In this document: in pieces, positions 44,974-53,656 of the stretch
How the letters are laid out: each line of letters begins with the position of its first letter
Numbering within the stretch: position 1 is the first letter of the stretch
Source: Lysinibacillus sp. KCTC 33748
GTDB lineage: Bacteria > Bacillota > Bacilli > Bacillales_A > Planococcaceae
Direction of reading: 5' to 3'
NCBI RefSeq assembly: GCF_002237755.1
Contig: NZ_MWSJ01000001.1
Location: forward strand, 62,001 to 126,000
Length of the DNA: 64,000 bases
The notes under the pieces: generated by a model
Databases searched by the model: none
Told to the model about the DNA's origin: nothing
What the model saw: only the letters and a program-made list of their open reading frames with translations
Made by a program: the position numbers and the translations under genes

Positions 44974-45135
44974 ATGATGAAATCGGCTATTAACTACATC
45001 ATTATTTTAGCTTTGGTGGTAGGAGTTATTTTCCTGTATGATAAGCAAATTGGCGCTGTTCCTTTACTATTATTATCTGTCTATTTGTTTTACTTGGGGA
45101 TAAAAAAGATGCGTGATATAAAAAACAGTAATTGA
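44974..45135 (+). CDS. Small hydrophobic protein, probably membrane-embedded
   Basis: The ATG-ATG at 44974-44979 lies nine to twelve bases after AAAGGGGAG and opens a 53-codon frame. The product has two hydrophobic stretches (YIIILALVVGVIFLY and AVPLLLLSVYLFYLGI) separated by DKQIG, and a basic end (KKMRDIKNSN): a two-helix hairpin with both ends presumably inside. I do not recognise a family. It stands between icmF and rpoE with no close partner. Confidence 0.6.
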   Translation: MMKSAINYIIILALVVGVIFLYDKQIGAVPLLLLSVYLFYLGIKKMRDIKNSN

Positions 45136-45285
45136 AGCTAGCAATGAGGATAATACTTTGTATATAATGGGTATTATGCTTATGATGGGAAGTTACTTTT
45201 GTGCGGCCTTTTTTTGCTGCGCTCCGAAAATAAAGCTATATAAATTTTAAAACGTCCAATGTGATGAGAGAAAGGAAGTGCACGA

Positions 45286-45831
45286 ATGAATTTTCGTGAA
45301 ATGACAAAAGAACAATTAGCGGAAGAATCGTTAATTAACTTAGCTTATGCAATTTTAAATGAAAAACGTGCCTCAGTGTCTTATAACGACTTATTAACAA
45401 TAATGCAAGAGCTTGTGGGCTATAGTGATGAAGAAATAAAAGCTCGCCTACTACAATTTTACACTGATTTAAATGTAGATGGCCGCTTCTTATTTAATCA
45501 AGAAACAGGCTGGGGCTTACGTGAATGGTATAAAGTTGAACAGATTGAAGAAGAAACAGCTCCATCTGTTAAAACGCATAAGAAAAAATCTAAAGCAGCC
45601 CTTGAGGATGAAGAAGATTTAGAAGAAGATTTAGAAGAAGAAGATATTGACTTTGATGAAGATTATGAAGAATTCGTTGAAGAAGATCTAGACGAAGATG
45701 AAGAAGACGAAGCAGATGATAAAGAAGATATCGACTTTGATGAAGATGATTTAGAGGACATTGATGAAGAAATCGATGAGGACTTTGTCGATGAAGATGA
45801 AGATGAATTTGAAGAAGAGGAAGAAGCCTAA
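45286..45831 (+). CDS. rpoE: RNA polymerase delta subunit
   Basis: The 181-residue protein has the folded N-terminal HARE/winged-helix domain (residues 1-90: MTKEQLAEESLINLAYAILNEK, FNQETGWGLREWY) and a very acidic, disordered C-terminal half made almost wholly of Asp and Glu. Delta raises transcription specificity and polymerase recycling, and makes promoters more sensitive to the initiating NTP. It lies directly upstream of pyrG as in B. subtilis. The start at 45286 follows AGAAAGGAAGTGC. Confidence 0.95.
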   Translation: MNFREMTKEQLAEESLINLAYAILNEKRASVSYNDLLTIMQELVGYSDEEIKARLLQFYTDLNVDGRFLFNQETGWGLREWYKVEQIEEETAPSVKTHKKKSKAALEDEEDLEEDLEEEDIDFDEDYEEFVEEDLDEDEEDEADDKEDIDFDEDDLEDIDEEIDEDFVDEDEDEFEEEEEA

Positions 45832-45881
45832 GATAATTACTCTTTGAAATTTTCTTTCTTTTATCCTTGTAGTAAAAAATC

Positions 45882-45920
45882 TTGACTTCTATCACGGTTA
45901 CGTTTAATCTTTTACTTGGG
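45882..45920 (+). promoter_or_regulatory. pyrG promoter and GGGC start site
   Basis: TTGACT (45882-45887) and TAATCT (45905-45910) are spaced by 17 bases. Seven bases on lies GGGCTCC (45918-45924), the conserved start of pyrG transcripts at which extra Gs are added when CTP is low (established in B. subtilis). Confidence 0.8.
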
Positions 45921-45996
45921 CTCCTTATTAAAGGAGAAAGACCGTGTATGTAATACGCTCCCCCTGCAAACCTATGCAGGAGGAGCGTTTTTTTTA
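45918..45996 (+). terminator. pyrG CTP-sensing attenuator
   Basis: CGCTCCCCCTGCA (45956-45968) pairs, with one C-A mismatch, with TGCAGGAGGAGCG (45975-45987), followed by eight Ts. The pyrimidine-rich left arm can instead pair with a poly-G tail made by reiterative transcription at the GGGC start, which prevents termination. An earlier small hairpin (CTCCTT / AAGGAG) lies between start and terminator. Confidence 0.8.
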
Positions 45997-46323
45997 TTTT
46001 TTAACTTTATTCAATCAAGTTCTCCCATGTTTATAATGACGGAATGAATAGTAAGGCGCTAAATTATTCATGATGTATAGTAAGCGGTGATTGAATATAT
46101 GTTAAAACTTTTTAAAAGGAAAGTAGAAAAGAGATAGAAACGATTACAGCTTCGAATCGACTACATATTTGTAGGCATTCTCGGCTTTTCTTATTTTAGG
46201 GATGAGAAATATTTATTTTCTTAGCCTGTCAAAACATTGGCATCAATGCTTAGAATCAGCATGTGGCGTGAATGTACTTTTCTTACTAGCAATTTCTAGT
46301 ACAACATAAGGAGGAATTTTTTC
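45997..46323. other. pyrG leader downstream of the attenuator
   Basis: The 320 bases between the attenuator and pyrG are AT-rich, contain no frame over about 15 codons with a binding site, and show no clear hairpin. The final AAGGAGG serves pyrG. Confidence 0.5.
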
Positions 46324-47916
46324 ATGACAAAGTATATTTTTGTAACAGGTGGGGTTGTGTCTTCACTTGGAAAAGGGATTGTAGCAGCATCTCTAGGTCG
46401 TTTATTAAAAAATCGCGGATTAGAAGTGACGATTCAAAAATTTGACCCATATATCAATATTGACCCAGGTACAATGAGTCCTTATCAACATGGTGAGGTA
46501 TTCGTAACAGATGATGGCGCAGAAGCTGACTTAGACTTAGGTCACTACGAACGTTTCATTGATATTAACCTAGGAAAACATTCTACAGTGACATCAGGTC
46601 GTGTTTATCAGTCTGTATTACAAAAAGAACGCCGTGGCGATTACAACGGTGGAACAGTACAAGTAATTCCTCACATTACAAATGAAATCAAAGATCGTAT
46701 TCAACGCGCTGGTCGCGAAACTAACGCAGACGTAGTTATTACAGAAGTAGGCGGAACAGTTGGGGATATTGAATCATTACCATTCCTTGAAGCAATTCGC
46801 CAAATGAAAACGAACTTAGGCCATAACAACGTAATGTACGTTCATTGTACGCTTATCCCTTACATTAAAGCTGCAGGTGAGCTTAAAACAAAACCAACTC
46901 AGCATTCTGTAAAAGAATTACGTTCTTTAGGTATTCAACCAAATATTATCGTTGTACGCACAGAGCAAGAAGTGCCACAAGATATGAAAGAAAAACTAGC
47001 TTTATTCTGTGATGTACAGCCACACGAAATTATTGAATCTCGTGATGCAGAGCATTTATATGAAGTACCTTTAAACCTTCATGCACAAGATATTGATGAT
47101 ATCGTACTTGACCATTTTGGCATTGAAGCACCAGAAGCGGATATGGAAGAATGGCGCGAACTTGTAGCAAAAGTGAAGAGCTTACCAAATAAACGAAAAG
47201 TAGCATTAGTAGGTAAATATGTAGAACTACAAGATGCTTACATTTCTGTTGTAGAGGCATTAAAACATGCAGGCTATGCATTTAATTCTGATATTGAGAT
47301 TGACTGGATTAATGCGGAGCATGTAGAGGCTGACAATGTTGCTACGCTTTTAAAAGGTGCTGACGCTATTTTAGTTCCAGGTGGTTTCGGCGATCGTGGA
47401 GTTGAAGGTAAAATTTTAGCGACACAATATGCTCGCGAAAATAATGTACCATTCTTAGGTATTTGCTTAGGTATGCAACTAGCAACAGTAGAATTTGCTC
47501 GTAACGTACTTGGTTTACAAGGAGCGCATTCTACAGAGCTAGATTCACAAACACAATACCCAATTATTGACTTCTTACCAGATCAAAACGACAGTGTAGA
47601 CATCGGTGGTACATTACGTTTAGGTTTATACCCATGTAAGTTAAAAGAAGGCTCAAAGGCAAGCCAAGCGTATGGTCAAGAGCTTGTTTATGAGCGTCAC
47701 CGTCATCGTTATGAATTTAACAATGAATATCGTGAAGCGATGGAAGCAGAAGGTCTTGTCTTCTCAGGTACAAGCCCTGACGGTAAATTAGTGGAAATTA
47801 TCGAGTTACCAGAAAATAATTTCTTCGTAGCATGCCAATTCCACCCAGAATTAGTATCACGTCCAAACCGTCCACAGCCATTGTTCCGTGATTTTATCGG
47901 AGCAACATTTAAATAA
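46324..47916 (+). CDS. pyrG: CTP synthase
   Basis: The 530-residue enzyme makes CTP from UTP, ATP and glutamine. The N-terminal amidoligase domain has the P-loop [15 protein letters not shown] (residues 10-24), [15 protein letters not shown] and [15 protein letters not shown]. The C-terminal class I glutaminase has PGGFGDRG, the nucleophile cysteine in [10 protein letters not shown] (about 380) and FHPEL. It is controlled by the GGGC-start/attenuator system at 45882-45996, a self-limiting loop on the CTP level. A strong terminator follows. Confidence 0.97.
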   Translation: MTKYIFVTGGVVSSLGKGIVAASLGRLLKNRGLEVTIQKFDPYINIDPGTMSPYQHGEVFVTDDGAEADLDLGHYERFIDINLGKHSTVTSGRVYQSVLQKERRGDYNGGTVQVIPHITNEIKDRIQRAGRETNADVVITEVGGTVGDIESLPFLEAIRQMKTNLGHNNVMYVHCTLIPYIKAAGELKTKPTQHSVKELRSLGIQPNIIVVRTEQEVPQDMKEKLALFCDVQPHEIIESRDAEHLYEVPLNLHAQDIDDIVLDHFGIEAPEADMEEWRELVAKVKSLPNKRKVALVGKYVELQDAYISVVEALKHAGYAFNSDIEIDWINAEHVEADNVATLLKGADAILVPGGFGDRGVEGKILATQYARENNVPFLGICLGMQLATVEFARNVLGLQGAHSTELDSQTQYPIIDFLPDQNDSVDIGGTLRLGLYPCKLKEGSKASQAYGQELVYERHRHRYEFNNEYREAMEAEGLVFSGTSPDGKLVEIIELPENNFFVACQFHPELVSRPNRPQPLFRDFIGATFK

Positions 47917-47919
47917 TAC

Positions 47920-47959
47920 AAAAAAGAGTTGTCTCACTTGCTGAGACAACTCTTTTTTT
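47920..47959. terminator. pyrG intrinsic terminator
   Basis: AAAAAGAGTTGTCTCA pairs with TGAGACAACTCTTTTTT around CTTGC. An almost identical hairpin lies at 48430-48468. Confidence 0.93.
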
Positions 47960-47974
47960 AGCTCTTCGGCAAAA

Positions 47975-48110
47975 CGAGGAGTTGATTTCCGTTCCGGCTG
48001 GGTGCTTTCCTGGGTGCGTCCGATGAGCCGCTTCACTCGCGTCGCTCGCTCCAGGGTCTCATCTGTGACGCTAATCCCCAAGGAGTCGCCCAGCCTCCAC
48101 TCCAATCAAC
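47975..48110. repeat. Dispersed repeat cluster after pyrG
   Basis: It begins AACGAGGAGTTGATTTCCGT, also found at 49629-49648 in nearly the same form and inverted at 51501-51515. It continues with GCGTCCGATGAGC (also at 49744) and ends with the inverse of the 33508 repeat (48055-48092). It probably consists of mobile, non-coding fragments; minus-strand frame 47857-48105 is not a gene. Confidence 0.65.
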
Positions 48111-48429
48111 ACTTCACATTGTATGTCTCTTCTGCTGGCAAGGCACTTTAATATATTAAATTAAACTTCAGCAATAATGTTTATTCTGTGCGACAGCAAC
48201 AGCAGTTTTAAATCGAATCACTGTTATAAGTCTTTTCCGTTTGATTATAGTTAGTAGCATTAGAGTTCACTTTTGAAATGCGAAAATTTTAACGCTTTTG
48301 TTGATTTGTGTTAAAGGCTACTTGATACTTGCCGACAGGAAAGCTAATAGCATAGAACGGAAATCATCCTTATTTAAAACGCCACAATATTTAAAAGAAT
48401 TCCTTGACCATTTTGTTTTTCAACACTAA
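48111..48429. other. Gap between the pyrG-side repeat and ywjG terminator
   Basis: About 320 bases of AT-rich sequence with frequent stops in all frames; I see no gene, hairpin or repeat. Confidence 0.4.
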
Positions 48430-48468
48430 TAAAAAGAGTTGTCTCTAACACTGAGACAACTCTTTTTA
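48430..48468 (-). terminator. ywjG intrinsic terminator
   Basis: AAAAAGAGTTGTCTC (48431-48445) and GAGACAACTCTTTTT (48453-48467); a near copy of the pyrG terminator 510 bases away. Confidence 0.88.
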
Positions 48469-48477
48469 TAGATTCCT

Positions 48478-49008
48478 TTATAGCTCTTCGTCATCAAGAC
48501 TAAGCATTTCATCATACGCAATTTTTACGGCTTCATAAACAAAAAGGGCAGCAATAGCGTGTGGCACAACTATGCGATTTCCTAAATCGTTTGGTAATAA
48601 ACCACCTCGCATGCGTGTCGAAATATACGTATACGCTAAATCTGCTAGTGGATTTTCGGCATTAGCTACTTCGCTAGCAACGGCTGCAAATGGAATAAAC
48701 TGATTATTTAATTGCTGTGCTAATGCTAATGCATCCTCATCGTGTGCGTTACGTGTAAAAATGCATACACGATCCGCTTCTGTGATCATTGTATCTTTTG
48801 TCCAAGGGACTAACTTCGTAAAACGTTCCACAGCTTGAAATGCATTTAATTCGACAACTTGCATTTCGCCAAAGCATGCGAAATAGACATTACCTTCACT
48901 AATACCCGCCTGTGCAAGTAATCGCGCTGTTTCTTCAATTGCTTCCTCTTCATTTTGTGTTATTCTTTGTAATAATCCACTTAGTTGTGTTGTTAATATT
49001 TTTGACAT
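48478..49008 (-). CDS. ywjG: YwjG, DUF2529 family protein
   Basis: The 176-residue soluble protein matches the B. subtilis YwjG/DUF2529 family in length, in position between pyrG and spo0F, and in sequence (CFGEMQVVELNAFQAVERF, then TRMRGGLLPNDLGNRIVVPHAIAALFVYEA). The fold is expected to resemble SIS sugar-isomerase domains, but no activity is known to me. The binding site AGGTGGGACC lies before the ATG at 49006-49008. It is transcribed away from spo0F. Confidence 0.88.
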   Translation of the reverse strand: MSKILTTQLSGLLQRITQNEEEAIEETARLLAQAGISEGNVYFACFGEMQVVELNAFQAVERFTKLVPWTKDTMITEADRVCIFTRNAHDEDALALAQQLNNQFIPFAAVASEVANAENPLADLAYTYISTRMRGGLLPNDLGNRIVVPHAIAALFVYEAVKIAYDEMLSLDDEEL

Positions 49009-49094
49009 GGTCCCACCTCAATCAATATTATAGGTTTGAAAAGAGCATAAAGCAAAAGTAGATAATTTATAATAATAGAAGGTATTAATAGGTT

Positions 49095-49123
49095 AAAGGA
49101 GAATATTACATAATAGAGAGAAT
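49095..49123 (+). promoter_or_regulatory. Candidate sigma-H promoter of spo0F
   Basis: AAAGGAGAA and AGAGAAT, 13 bases apart, fit the sigma-H consensus (RnAGGAwWW, RnnGAAT) with one mismatch and one extra spacer base. In B. subtilis spo0F has a sigma-H promoter. Confidence 0.4.
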
Positions 49124-49164
49124 TTTACGTAAAAATAATAACTAAAAAAAGGGCGGAATGAAAT

Positions 49165-49524
49165 GTGAAACGAGTACTAATTGTCGATGATCAACCAGGA
49201 ATTCGTTTACTTTTAAATGAAGTATTGAAAAAAGAAGGTTACGGTACATATTTAGCTGCAAATGGTATGGAAGCACTGAAGTATGCTGAGGAAGAGGAAA
49301 TAGATTGTGTCCTGCTAGACATGAAAATCCCGGGAATGGATGGCATAGAAATTTTAAAGCACTTAAAAGAGCGATGGCCACAACTTCCGGTTTTCATGAT
49401 GACAGCATATGGTGAATTGGACGTTGTACAGGAGGCATTAGATTTAGGAGCCATTCGATATTTTACTAAGCCTTTTGATATTTTTGAAGTGCGTGATGAG
49501 GTTAATAAAATAGTAAACGTTTAG
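49165..49524 (+). CDS. spo0F: Sporulation phosphorelay response regulator Spo0F
   Basis: The 119-residue single receiver domain has the acidic pocket Asp8-Asp9, the phosphorylated Asp52 in LLDMKIPGMDG, Thr80 and Lys102 (FTKPF), and no output domain. It takes phosphate from sporulation kinases and passes it to Spo0B in the relay that activates Spo0A. The start is a GTG at 49165 after AAAGGGCGG. The position next to fbaA and ywjG matches B. subtilis. Confidence 0.95.
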   Translation: MKRVLIVDDQPGIRLLLNEVLKKEGYGTYLAANGMEALKYAEEEEIDCVLLDMKIPGMDGIEILKHLKERWPQLPVFMMTAYGELDVVQEALDLGAIRYFTKPFDIFEVRDEVNKIVNV

Positions 49525-49527
49525 ATG

Positions 49528-49558
49528 AACAGGCAGTGGTCAACACCGCCTGTTTTTC
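49528..49558 (+). terminator. spo0F intrinsic terminator
   Basis: ACAGGC and GCCTGT arms with an inner GTG/CAC pair, followed by TTTTTC. Confidence 0.8.
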
Positions 49559-49627
49559 TTGGTTATTATAGAGGTTTTCTACCATTTTACTATTATTTTG
49601 CTTCCACAATAAATGACTCATCACCAT

Positions 49628-49760
49628 AACGAGGGGTTGATTTCCGTCCGACTGGGCGCTTTGTTGCTGTCGCTTCGCTTTCGCACAGTTAAAACAGTTG
49701 TTGCTGTCGCTTCGCTTTCGCACAGAGCAAAGCTTCCAAAGAGCGTCCGATGAGCTTCTT
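49628..49760. repeat. Dispersed repeat with internal duplication
   Basis: GGTTGATTTCCGTCCGACTG starts the element. A 26-base piece, TGTTGCTGTCGCTTCGCTTT plus CGCACAG, occurs twice (about 49663 and 49699), then GCGTCCGATGAGC. It belongs to the family at 47975-48110. Confidence 0.65.
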
Positions 49761-49824
49761 TTATTTTTCTGCAGTGCAGCGTAATGATAGCAACAAAAAT
49801 CTTTAATGAGCTGCAGTTTTAAGG

Positions 49825-49937
49825 TTTATCGAGAAATTTTGATTGTTTATCGACCAACTTTATCGATTTATCGACCAAATTTTTTATTTATCACCCAAAT
49901 TTTTTATTTTATCGACCAACTTTCGAAAAATATCGAC
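49825..49937. repeat. ~21-bp tandem array (TTTATCGACCAACTTT family)
   Basis: About six units of TTTATCGACCAA or TTTATCACCCAA plus a T-rich part, period near 21. Matches the minus strand of 28975-29195. Confidence 0.75.
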
Positions 49938-49977
49938 ATCTACCTTCTTGGAACACAATCTGACCTTACTAGGGCTT

Positions 49978-50392
49978 TGAACCTTCGTTTCGTTGCACTG
50001 CACGCTGCCGCTTCGCTTTCGCGTAACCTTCGTTCCGTTAACACTGCACTACGGTTGGACGCTGCCGCTCCGTTGCGCTTCGCTTTCGCGTAGAAAATAA
50101 CAGCCCCCGCTTTTCAGGGGCTAACCTTCGTTTCGTTCCACTGCACTACGGTTGGACGCTGCCGCTTCGCTTTCGCGTAGAAAATAACAGCCCCTGCTTT
50201 TCAGGGGCTAACCTTCGTTTCGTTCCACTGCACTACGGTTGGACGCTGCCGCTTCGCTTTCGCGTAGAAAATAACAGCCCCTGCTTTTCAGGGGCTAACC
50301 TTCGTTTCGTTCCACTGCACTACGGTTGGACGCTGCCGCTTCGCTTTCGCGTAGAAAATAACAGCCCCTGCTTTTCAGGGGCTGTTATTTTT
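49978..50392. repeat. 87-bp tandem repeats, each carrying a terminator hairpin
   Basis: Unit starts are at 50101, 50188, 50275 and 50362 (three full 87-bp units and a last hairpin half), nearly identical. A diverged partial unit occupies about 49978-50100. Each unit contains the hairpin GCCCCTGCTTTTCAGGGGC (first copy with one change), then ACCTTCGTTTCGTTCCACTG and CGCTTCGCTTTCGCGTAG. The set fills the gap between spo0F and fbaA. The open frame 49806-50093 is not supported as a gene. Confidence 0.9.
50355..50392. terminator. Perfect bidirectional terminator upstream of fbaA
   Basis: AAAATAACAGCCCCTG (50355-50370) pairs perfectly with CAGGGGCTGTTATTTT (50376-50391): a 16-bp stem with loop CTTTT. 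It is the last and complete form of the hairpin in the 87-bp repeats. Confidence 0.9.
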
Positions 50393-50419
50393 GCTATGAT
50401 TAAATAGCATATTTATGTA
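50391..50419 (+). promoter_or_regulatory. Candidate fbaA promoter
   Basis: TTGCTA (50391-50396) and TATGTA (50414-50419), 17-base spacer. The minus-35 box overlaps the T run of the preceding terminator. Confidence 0.4.
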
Positions 50420-50451
50420 GAAAGAATAGTCCTAAGAGGAGGATTTTTAGT

Positions 50452-51306
50452 ATGGCATTAGTATCTATGAAAGAGATGTTAATTAAAGCAAAAGCAGAAG
50501 GTTATGCGGTTGGTCAGTTCAACATCAACAACCTTGAGTGGACTCAAGCAATTTTACAAGCAGCTGAAGAGGAAAAATCTCCAGTTATTCTAGGCGTTTC
50601 TGAAGGTGCAGGAAAATATATGGGCGGATTTATTTCCGTTGTACACATGGTAAAAGGTTTAATGGAATCTTATGGCACTACGGTACCTGTAGCTATTCAC
50701 CTTGACCATGGTTCAAGCTTTGAAAAATGTAAAGAAGCTATTGATGCAGGCTTTACTTCTGTAATGATCGATGCTTCTCATCATCCATTTGAGGAAAATG
50801 TTGCGACTACTTCAAAAGTAGTTGAGTACGCTCATTCGAAAGGTGTTTCTGTTGAAGCTGAGCTTGGCACAGTAGGTGGTGACGAGGATGGCGTAATCGG
50901 TGGTATTATGTACGCTGATCCAGAAGAATGCCGTAAAATGGTTGAAATGACTGATATCGACTGTTTAGCACCAGCACTTGGCTCTGTACATGGTCCTTAT
51001 AAAGGAGAACCAAACTTAGGCTTTAAAGAAATGGAAGAAATCTCAAACTTAGCAGACCTTCCATTAGTATTACATGGTGGTACAGGTATCCCAACAAAAG
51101 ATATTCAACGCTCAATTTCATTAGGTACAGCAAAAATTAACGTCAATACTGAAAATCAAATTGCTGCTACAAAAGTAATTCGTGAAGTTCTTGATAACGA
51201 TAAAGTTGTTTATGATCCTCGTAAATTCCTTGCACCAGCACGTGAAGCGATTAAAGCGACAGTTATTGGGAAAATCCGTGAATTTGGTAGTGCACAAAAA
51301 GCATAA
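50452..51306 (+). CDS. fbaA: Fructose-1,6-bisphosphate aldolase, class II
   Basis: The 284-residue zinc enzyme cleaves fructose 1,6-bisphosphate to dihydroxyacetone phosphate and glyceraldehyde 3-phosphate, in both glycolysis and gluconeogenesis. Class II landmarks are [15 protein letters not shown], the zinc-binding HLDHGSSFE (about 83), [32 protein letters not shown] and [10 protein letters not shown]. The ATG at 50452 follows AGAGGAGG. It begins the carbon-metabolism block fbaA-tal-murA-glpX, whose genes are separated by gaps that suggest several promoters. Confidence 0.96.
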   Translation: MALVSMKEMLIKAKAEGYAVGQFNINNLEWTQAILQAAEEEKSPVILGVSEGAGKYMGGFISVVHMVKGLMESYGTTVPVAIHLDHGSSFEKCKEAIDAGFTSVMIDASHHPFEENVATTSKVVEYAHSKGVSVEAELGTVGGDEDGVIGGIMYADPEECRKMVEMTDIDCLAPALGSVHGPYKGEPNLGFKEMEEISNLADLPLVLHGGTGIPTKDIQRSISLGTAKINVNTENQIAATKVIREVLDNDKVVYDPRKFLAPAREAIKATVIGKIREFGSAQKA

Positions 51307-51350
51307 TTTTAGTATCTAATACGCAAAAAAAACAGAGATGAATACACATA

Positions 51351-51394
51351 ATAAGAGAAGTGTTGATGTTGTTATCGACCTTCTCTTGTTTTTG
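51351..51394 (+). terminator. fbaA intrinsic terminator
   Basis: AAGAGAAG (51353-51360) and CTTCTCTT (51380-51387), followed by GTTTTTG. Confidence 0.7.
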
Positions 51395-51460
51395 AAATAA
51401 AAAATTTTTGGCAAAAATTTAAATAATAGGCTTATCACCAAAAGTGGTATAGTAAATTGA

Positions 51461-51521
51461 TTGCCGTTCCAACTGATGGGTCCTAAGAAAGCGCCCAGTC
51501 AGAACGGAAATCAACTTCAAG
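51461..51521. repeat. Dispersed repeat (inverse TTGATTTCCGTTC)
   Basis: GCGCCCAGTCAGAACGGAAA and TCAAC (51491-51515) match, inverted, the repeats at 47981 and 49636; TTGCCGTTCCAACTGATGGG at the left forms a rough inverted partner. Confidence 0.6.
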
Positions 51522-51561
51522 TAGGATGATGAGTCAAAATAGTGATTAGGAGGAAAAAATA

Positions 51562-52212
51562 ATGAAATTTTTTATAGATACAGCAAACTTTGAAGAGATT
51601 AAAGAAGCACACGCATGGGGTATTTTATCAGGTGTTACAACAAACCCATCATTAGTTGCAAAAGAAGAGAATGTTTCTTTCCATGATCGACTTCGTGAAA
51701 TCTCAGAGCTTGTAGATGGCTCAGTGAGTGGGGAAGTAATCTCTCTAGATGCAGCAGGTATGATTAAAGAAGGCTTAGAATTGGCTGAAATTGCTCCGAA
51801 TATTACAGTTAAACTGCCAATGACTCCAGCTGGTTTAGAGGCATGTCGCTTCTTTGCAGACAAAGGTATTAAAACGAACGTAACATTAATTTTTAGTGCC
51901 AACCAAGCATTAATGGCTGCTCGTGCAGGTGCTACATATGTATCACCATTTATCGGTCGTTTAGATGATATGGGTCAAAACGGTGTAGAACTAATTGAAA
52001 CGATTGCAGATATTTTTACAATCCATAATATCGATACGCAAATTATTGCTGCATCAATTCGTCATCCGCAACACGTAACAGCTGCAGCACTTGCAGGTGC
52101 ACATATTTCGACTACTCCATTTAAAGTATTAAAGCAACTTTTCAATCATCCACTAACGGAAAAAGGAATTGAAGGATTTTTAGCGGATTGGAATAAGAGA
52201 AAAGGCGAATAA
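51562..52212 (+). CDS. tal: Transaldolase, small (F6P aldolase/TalC) type
   Basis: The 216-residue enzyme is of the short decameric transaldolase class (B. subtilis YwjH). [13 protein letters not shown] opens it, [10 protein letters not shown] follows, the Schiff-base lysine lies in NITVKLPMT (about residue 83), and [24 protein letters not shown] is the C-terminal landmark. It transfers a dihydroxyacetone unit between sugar phosphates in the pentose phosphate pathway. RBS AGGAGG. It lies between fbaA and murA as in B. subtilis. Confidence 0.93.
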   Translation: MKFFIDTANFEEIKEAHAWGILSGVTTNPSLVAKEENVSFHDRLREISELVDGSVSGEVISLDAAGMIKEGLELAEIAPNITVKLPMTPAGLEACRFFADKGIKTNVTLIFSANQALMAARAGATYVSPFIGRLDDMGQNGVELIETIADIFTIHNIDTQIIAASIRHPQHVTAAALAGAHISTTPFKVLKQLFNHPLTEKGIEGFLADWNKRKGE

Positions 52213-52274
52213 TAAGATTATATAGTGAGCCAATTGCAGAAAAATTACTTTCCAATCATGAGGGAGAACGCGAA

Positions 52275-53561
52275 ATGGATGTTTATAAAATTACAGGCGA
52301 AAATCGCCTACAGGGTACAATAAAAGTTAGTGGTGCAAAAAATAGTGCAGTCGCCTTAATTCCAGCATCAATTTTGGCGAACTCTCCAGTGACAATTGGA
52401 GGGTTACCAGAAATTTCTGATGCGTGGACGTTAAAGGCATTATTAGAGGAAATCGGTGGAGAAGTGTCATTTGAGGATGGCATAATGACAATTGATCCAA
52501 CGGAAATGATTGCTTTACCATTACCGAACGGCAACGTGAAAAAACTTCGTGCTTCCTATTACTTAATGGGAGCCATGCTTGGTCGCTTTAAAAAAGCTGT
52601 GATTGGTTTACCGGGAGGCTGCTTCTTAGGGCCGCGTCCTATTGACCAACATATTAAAGGCTTTGAGGCATTGGGTGCGAAAGTTACGAATGAGCATGGA
52701 GCGATTTATTTACGTGCTGATGAATTAATTGGTGCCAAAATATTTTTAGACGTTGCCAGTGTGGGAGCAACCATTAATATTATGTTAGCTGCTGTTCTTG
52801 CAAAAGGACGTACGGTTATTGAAAATGCAGCAAAAGAACCAGAGATTATTGATGTAGCAACTCTTCTCACTAACATGGGAGCTAATATTAAAGGTGCGGG
52901 TACTAGTGTTATCCGTATTGAAGGCGTAGAGGAGCTTCATGGTACGGAGCATACGATTATTCCAGATCGTATTGAAGCTGCTACGTTTATGATAATGGCT
53001 GCCGCTTTAGGTGAAGGCATTACCATCGATAATGTTATTCCATTGCATTTAGAGGCGATTATTGCAAAGCTTCGTGAAATGGGTGTAAAAATCGAAATTG
53101 ATGAAGAAAGTATTTTTGTACCCAAAACAGACCTATCCACATTGCAGGCCGTTGATGTGAAAACATTAGTGTATCCAGGGTTCCCGACTGATATTCAGCA
53201 ACCACTTTCTGTATTAATGTCTCAAGCATTTGGTTCCTCAAAGATAACAGATACGATTTATTCAGCTCGATTTAAGCATATTGATGAACTTCGTCGTATG
53301 AATGCCATTGCACGCGTTGAAGGAAATACAGCTATTATTACAGGCCCAAATAAACTACAAGGTTCAACTGTAACAGCTACAGACCTTCGTGCTGGTGCTG
53401 CATTAGTATTAGCAGGGCTTTTAGCTGAAGGTGAAACAGAAATTCACGATATCTATCATATTGAGCGTGGGTATAGCTCACTTATTGAGAAATTACGTGA
53501 TTTAGGCGCTGATATTCGACGTGAAACAATAATGGCACGCGTAGCAGAGACAAAGGAATAA
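52275..53561 (+). CDS. murA: UDP-N-acetylglucosamine 1-carboxyvinyltransferase (second MurA)
   Basis: The 428-residue enzyme transfers enolpyruvate from PEP to UDP-GlcNAc, the first committed step of peptidoglycan synthesis. The landmarks are [16 protein letters not shown] (N-terminal), the catalytic and fosfomycin-binding cysteine in [14 protein letters not shown] (about 116), [15 protein letters not shown] and [13 protein letters not shown]. Its place between tal and glpX matches the murAB (murZ) copy of B. subtilis; a second murA would be elsewhere on the chromosome. Confidence 0.95.
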   Translation: MDVYKITGENRLQGTIKVSGAKNSAVALIPASILANSPVTIGGLPEISDAWTLKALLEEIGGEVSFEDGIMTIDPTEMIALPLPNGNVKKLRASYYLMGAMLGRFKKAVIGLPGGCFLGPRPIDQHIKGFEALGAKVTNEHGAIYLRADELIGAKIFLDVASVGATINIMLAAVLAKGRTVIENAAKEPEIIDVATLLTNMGANIKGAGTSVIRIEGVEELHGTEHTIIPDRIEAATFMIMAAALGEGITIDNVIPLHLEAIIAKLREMGVKIEIDEESIFVPKTDLSTLQAVDVKTLVYPGFPTDIQQPLSVLMSQAFGSSKITDTIYSARFKHIDELRRMNAIARVEGNTAIITGPNKLQGSTVTATDLRAGAALVLAGLLAEGETEIHDIYHIERGYSSLIEKLRDLGADIRRETIMARVAETKE

Positions 53562-53656
53562 TGAGAGCTAAAAGTTTTGAACTAACTATGTTACAATAGA
53601 GGTAATTTGAATGTTTCGGCGAAGAAACATGCCGATAACGGGAGGCAAATAAGACA

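Noticed and set aside
49806-50093. 95-codon open frame between spo0F and fbaA
   Set aside because: It is built of the TTTATC array and a diverged 87-bp repeat; no binding site.
24345-50392. CRISPR arrays among the tandem repeats
   Set aside because: Units are directly joined with no unique spacers, and no cas genes are present.
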